A DNA stretch of 53,883 bases, taken from IMG/VR virus record IMGVR_UViG_3300031951_015240, positions 1 through 53,883 of that record. One strand, 5' to 3'. The notes under the pieces were generated by a model. That model saw nothing but the letters and a program-made list of their open reading frames with translations. It did no database searches and had not been told where the DNA came from. Source of the DNA: a virus. Below are positions 51,228 through 53,883 of this stretch, piece by piece (position 1 is the stretch's first letter; the number at the start of each line of letters is the position of its first letter). Made by a program: the position numbers and the translations under genes.

Positions 51228-52040
51228 TTATTCAACTCCTAAAGAGGTTTTGAGTTTTGCGGTTCCTATTTTATTGGTAATTAGATTTTTTTCAGTACTT
51301 CCCGAGTTTTGCATTCCGTTTAGTATCTGAAAATCTTTTAAAATTTGTTGGGAAGCGTAAAAATAATTCTCATCTTCGGTTCTTCTGGTGTAAAGTAATG
51401 TATTTGCGGTGTTTATTATTACATTCATTGCATTTACTTGAGATGTTGTCAGTGAAGAAGGCACGGTTTGTAGTGAGTTTTTAGTATTTCCTATACTCCA
51501 ATTATTAGCCGCCAATTCTTCTTCAATATACAAACTAGTAAACTGGTTTAAAATAGGAGTAGAATTTCTAACATTATCTGTTGTTCCCAATATAGTTAAT
51601 ATCATTCCTCCAGATCCGACACAATCTTGATAATTTGGTTTTATAACTCCTGTAGATGAATCAAAATAACTCTCTGAAACACCAGATATTCTATTTGTAT
51701 GTTGTAAAAATAAATTTAATTGAGTTACTAAATTATTTGATGAATTAGCTAAATTTTTTATCGCAGCATTAGAACTAGGATAGTTTGTATCTGGACTAGT
51801 AGTACATAATGTTATAATTGAATTTAAATTAGAAGATATACTAGAAACATAAGATGCAACAGGATTTTGAAAATAATCAGAACGTGTCACCGCACCATTG
51901 GCCAAATCACTAGCCGCCCATGAACTTATTTTTATAGGACTTGTGTTTAAAAAAGCTTTAGCTCTGTCACTCAAATTAATATCATCACCAAATTTAGATG
52001 AATCGAAAGTAGTTGTTAATCTATCTAAAACATTTGCCAT
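51228..52040 (-). CDS. Unknown structural protein between spike and gp25
   Basis: A 270-residue protein with no recognised domain. It is Asn/Ser/Thr-rich and mostly helical by appearance (SYVSSISSNLNSIITLC, NLVTQLNLFLQHT, YFYASQQILKDFQILNG). It overlaps the spike gene by one base and is seven bases before gp25. Similar-sized proteins of unknown function fill this place in marine T4-like phages. Baseplate hub component is the likely role. Confidence 0.65.
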   Translation of the reverse strand: MANVLDRLTTTFDSSKFGDDINLSDRAKAFLNTSPIKISSWAASDLANGAVTRSDYFQNPVASYVSSISSNLNSIITLCTTSPDTNYPSSNAAIKNLANSSNNLVTQLNLFLQHTNRISGVSESYFDSSTGVIKPNYQDCVGSGGMILTILGTTDNVRNSTPILNQFTSLYIEEELAANNWSIGNTKNSLQTVPSSLTTSQVNAMNVIINTANTLLYTRRTEDENYFYASQQILKDFQILNGMQNSGSTEKNLITNKIGTAKLKTSLGVE

Positions 52041-52852
52041 TATAAAGCTCCTATGCTAGGAATTCCAGTAACTCCTCCAGAATCTCCTGGATGAAAATGA
52101 TATGTATACGCATGTCTGAATATCTGTATTGGTCCAATAATATCATTCAATACTGGCGCCGTAACTGAGGATAATGATGAAATGGGACCAGCAGAATAAA
52201 TTCCTGGTGCAACAGCACCAGCATCTGGAAGGCCAACTAAAACTCCTGTGGGAGTTACCAATCCTAAAGCACCAAAAACTTTTTTACTCGCTATTATGTT
52301 TTCAGAACAAGCAATAGGTCCTGTGGAAGATATTCCTCCGTTTACAGTTAAATCACCTTCGACATGAACAGAAAAAGGAGCATTTAAATTAATTTGTCCT
52401 TCTATTCCTCCAGCAGTTATGTTTACATCGGTTTCTGAAGTTAAATTTACCTCACCGGTGACAACAGCGTCCATCTGACCTTCAATGTTTTGATAAACAT
52501 TACCTTCAATGTTTTGATAAACATCTCCCTTAACATTTAATTTAGAATCACCTTCTATAGTCACAGAGCAATAACCTTTTATCAAAACATGATTGTTCTT
52601 AACAACTATTTCATAATTATCACCAATAATTTTATGAATTTCTGTTCCATCGGATTGTATCTCAGTATAATTTCCTATTCTATGTTGTATTCTCATTCTT
52701 TCATATTGTGGTGTGTCATCCATTTCCACAAAATGACCAGAATCGGAATAAAATCCTTTTACATGAGGATAAACTGAATTATTTGCTTGAGAATCGGGTT
52801 CATACCAAGTACTATCACCTTCGGGTTTTTTAACTTCTGTATCTGCCATCAT
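52040..52852 (-). CDS. gp5-like baseplate spike protein (no lysozyme domain)
   Basis: A 270-residue protein that matches the C-terminal spike part of T4 gp5 and P2 gpV. The middle (IEGDSKLNVKGDVYQNIEGNVYQNIEGQMDAVVTG...) is an eight-residue V-x-G type repeat that builds the triangular beta-helix. The C-terminus has H252-x-H254 (YHFHPGD), the type of His pair that holds an iron ion at the tip of gpV-like spikes. No T4-lysozyme domain is present, so cell-wall digestion must be by another protein. It starts with an overlap with the upstream gene. Confidence 0.8.
   Translation of the reverse strand: MMADTEVKKPEGDSTWYEPDSQANNSVYPHVKGFYSDSGHFVEMDDTPQYERMRIQHRIGNYTEIQSDGTEIHKIIGDNYEIVVKNNHVLIKGYCSVTIEGDSKLNVKGDVYQNIEGNVYQNIEGQMDAVVTGEVNLTSETDVNITAGGIEGQINLNAPFSVHVEGDLTVNGGISSTGPIACSENIIASKKVFGALGLVTPTGVLVGLPDAGAVAPGIYSAGPISSLSSVTAPVLNDIIGPIQIFRHAYTYHFHPGDSGGVTGIPSIGAL
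52481..52524 (-). repeat. 24-base tandem repeat in the spike gene
   Basis: The forward 20-base word TTCAATGTTTTGATAAACAT occurs at 52481 and 52505, 24 bases apart, encoding VYQNIEGN twice. It corresponds to one full octapeptide rung of the beta-helix, so the repeat changes spike length by one rung. Confidence 0.85.
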
Positions 52853-53883
52853 TATACCTTTTCAAATGTTGCTTCTATCGCTTTAATTTCTGTATATACT
52901 ATTGTTGTAATTTCTACTGTTTCTTTTGCTGTTTGGAATGTTTTTTGTGTTTCAGATATTAATTCTGTTACTTCAGAAAAAGATACATTTTCACCACCGG
53001 CACCACTTAAAGATATTGATTCGGAAAAAGCATCAGTCAATGAATTAAAAAAATGAGTTAAACAGTCTTGCAACAGAACCAATAATCTTGCGGGTAAACT
53101 TAATATCCAGTTTATTAGTTGTCTTATCTGTGCGGTAATTTTTGCAATCTCTAGTACTATTTCATTTATTACTTTTAAAAATTTCTGAATACTTTTGAGT
53201 GTAGCCGTTAAAAGTTTAACCGTTTGTTTAATCCACTGAGCTGTGGCAGAATTTCCATCAATTGCAAAAAGAGCAAGTATCTTATCTCTCAACCATTTAA
53301 CTGCTGTTATAACTTCTTGTCTTTTTGTGAGAATTTTTAATCTAGTTTCATAGGAAATATCACAATTCCAAGTTTTATCATTATTTGATTTTTCTATAGC
53401 TACACTATCCGAAGGATCTATAATTGTACTCAGTTGACCAGATTTTGAACCATTAAGATTTGTTGATTGTAAATAAGATTCTTCACTTATTCTACCTTTC
53501 GAATCTATTGGTATTAATTTTTTTCTGTCTGGTATAGAAGGTCCAGGTTGTAATGCGTAACCGGGTAAATAAAAAGTATATCCTGTCCAGTTACCTATTA
53601 ATTCTTCTTGTGTATTATAAACTTTACCAGAAGTTTCATCATATCGGCCTACTCTTGCATCCAATGATCTTGCCTGTTCTATGGAAAGTAAAGCATTCGG
53701 CGCATTAGAAGCTTGAGAATTTAGTTCTGCAATTTGTTTATCTATTTCTTGTATTTTAAGACTTTGTTTGTTTATTTCTTCTTGAATTCCTTGTTTTTGC
53801 GTATTTACTCTATTTAAATTTGATGTAGAGTTCTTATAAAGATTTGCCAGGTTTGTCTCAGCATCTAATATATTTCTTTCTAG
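52852..53883 (-). CDS. Structural protein, 5' end beyond window
   Basis: The frame is open from the right edge (53883) without a stop, so the gene begins outside; at least 343 residues are seen. A TTG at 53664 in this frame is not the true start. Residues near the right edge are Gln/Lys/Asn-rich and helical (a coiled coil), followed by a domain with NWTGYTFYLPGYALQPGPSIPDRKKL, then a long amphipathic helical region (IQKFLKVINEIVLEIAKITAQIRQLINWIL) and an acidic end. No family is recognised. Its place before the spike suggests a baseplate hub or tail-associated protein. Confidence 0.7.
   Translation of the reverse strand, partial: LERNILDAETNLANLYKNSTSNLNRVNTQKQGIQEEINKQSLKIQEIDKQIAELNSQASNAPNALLSIEQARSLDARVGRYDETSGKVYNTQEELIGNWTGYTFYLPGYALQPGPSIPDRKKLIPIDSKGRISEESYLQSTNLNGSKSGQLSTIIDPSDSVAIEKSNNDKTWNCDISYETRLKILTKRQEVITAVKWLRDKILALFAIDGNSATAQWIKQTVKLLTATLKSIQKFLKVINEIVLEIAKITAQIRQLINWILSLPARLLVLLQDCLTHFFNSLTDAFSESISLSGAGGENVSFSEVTELISETQKTFQTAKETVEITTIVYTEIKAIEATFEKV

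Overview
The window is a stretch of a T4-like (myovirus) phage genome that is very rich in A+T and almost entirely coded on the minus strand, with genes packed end to end and often overlapping by ATGA. Recognisable T4-type baseplate proteins (a gp5-like spike, gp25, gp6, gp8) and long Ala/Asn-rich tail-fibre proteins place it with marine T4-like phages such as cyanophages and pelagiphages. Low GC and many auxiliary metabolic genes fit a marine host such as SAR11, but the host cannot be fixed from this sequence. No tRNA, rRNA, CRISPR array, transposon or integrase was seen, and no non-coding gap exceeds 300 bases.

Reading with transcription from right to left: (1) 53883-38097 is a baseplate block: a partial structural gene cut by the window edge, a gp5-like beta-helical spike, an unknown structural protein, gp25, gp6, a gp7-position protein, gp8, a 2079-residue DUF4815-type protein and a small coiled-coil protein. 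(2) 38087-34875 is a tail fibre, followed by a short UDP-sugar dehydrogenase. (3) 34068-12197 is one compact run of 27 genes, about 21.9 kb, with a plausible sigma70-like promoter in front. Its first part has four radical SAM enzymes, two small unknown proteins, and a protein ending in four CTCNCNY repeats with 12 cysteines. Its middle has four more radical SAM enzymes, glycosyltransferases, a sulfotransferase-like protein, two U32-like proteins with four shared cysteines, short SDR proteins and a 2OG-Fe(II) oxygenase. Its last part has a split, shortened transketolase, two flavin-dependent halogenase homologues, sugar epimerases and a PIG-L deacetylase. (4) 12222-11325 holds a lone plus-strand polysaccharide deacetylase and a phage ErpA/IscA-type Fe-S carrier. 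(5) 11276-1 holds small virion proteins and two giant repetitive tail-fibre genes, the last running off the left edge.

The most interesting feature is block 3. Eight radical SAM enzymes lie in about 13 kb of a phage genome, next to a strongly translated protein whose cysteine-repeat tail differs between units only by synonymous bases. The best reading, an inference, is that the phage carries a modification system in which radical SAM enzymes alter the Cys/Asn/Tyr tail of a virion-like protein, in the manner of a RiPP precursor. The sugar, halogenase, oxygenase and glycosyltransferase genes may make or attach a decorated glycan. The phage ErpA homologue could help supply Fe-S clusters to these enzymes.
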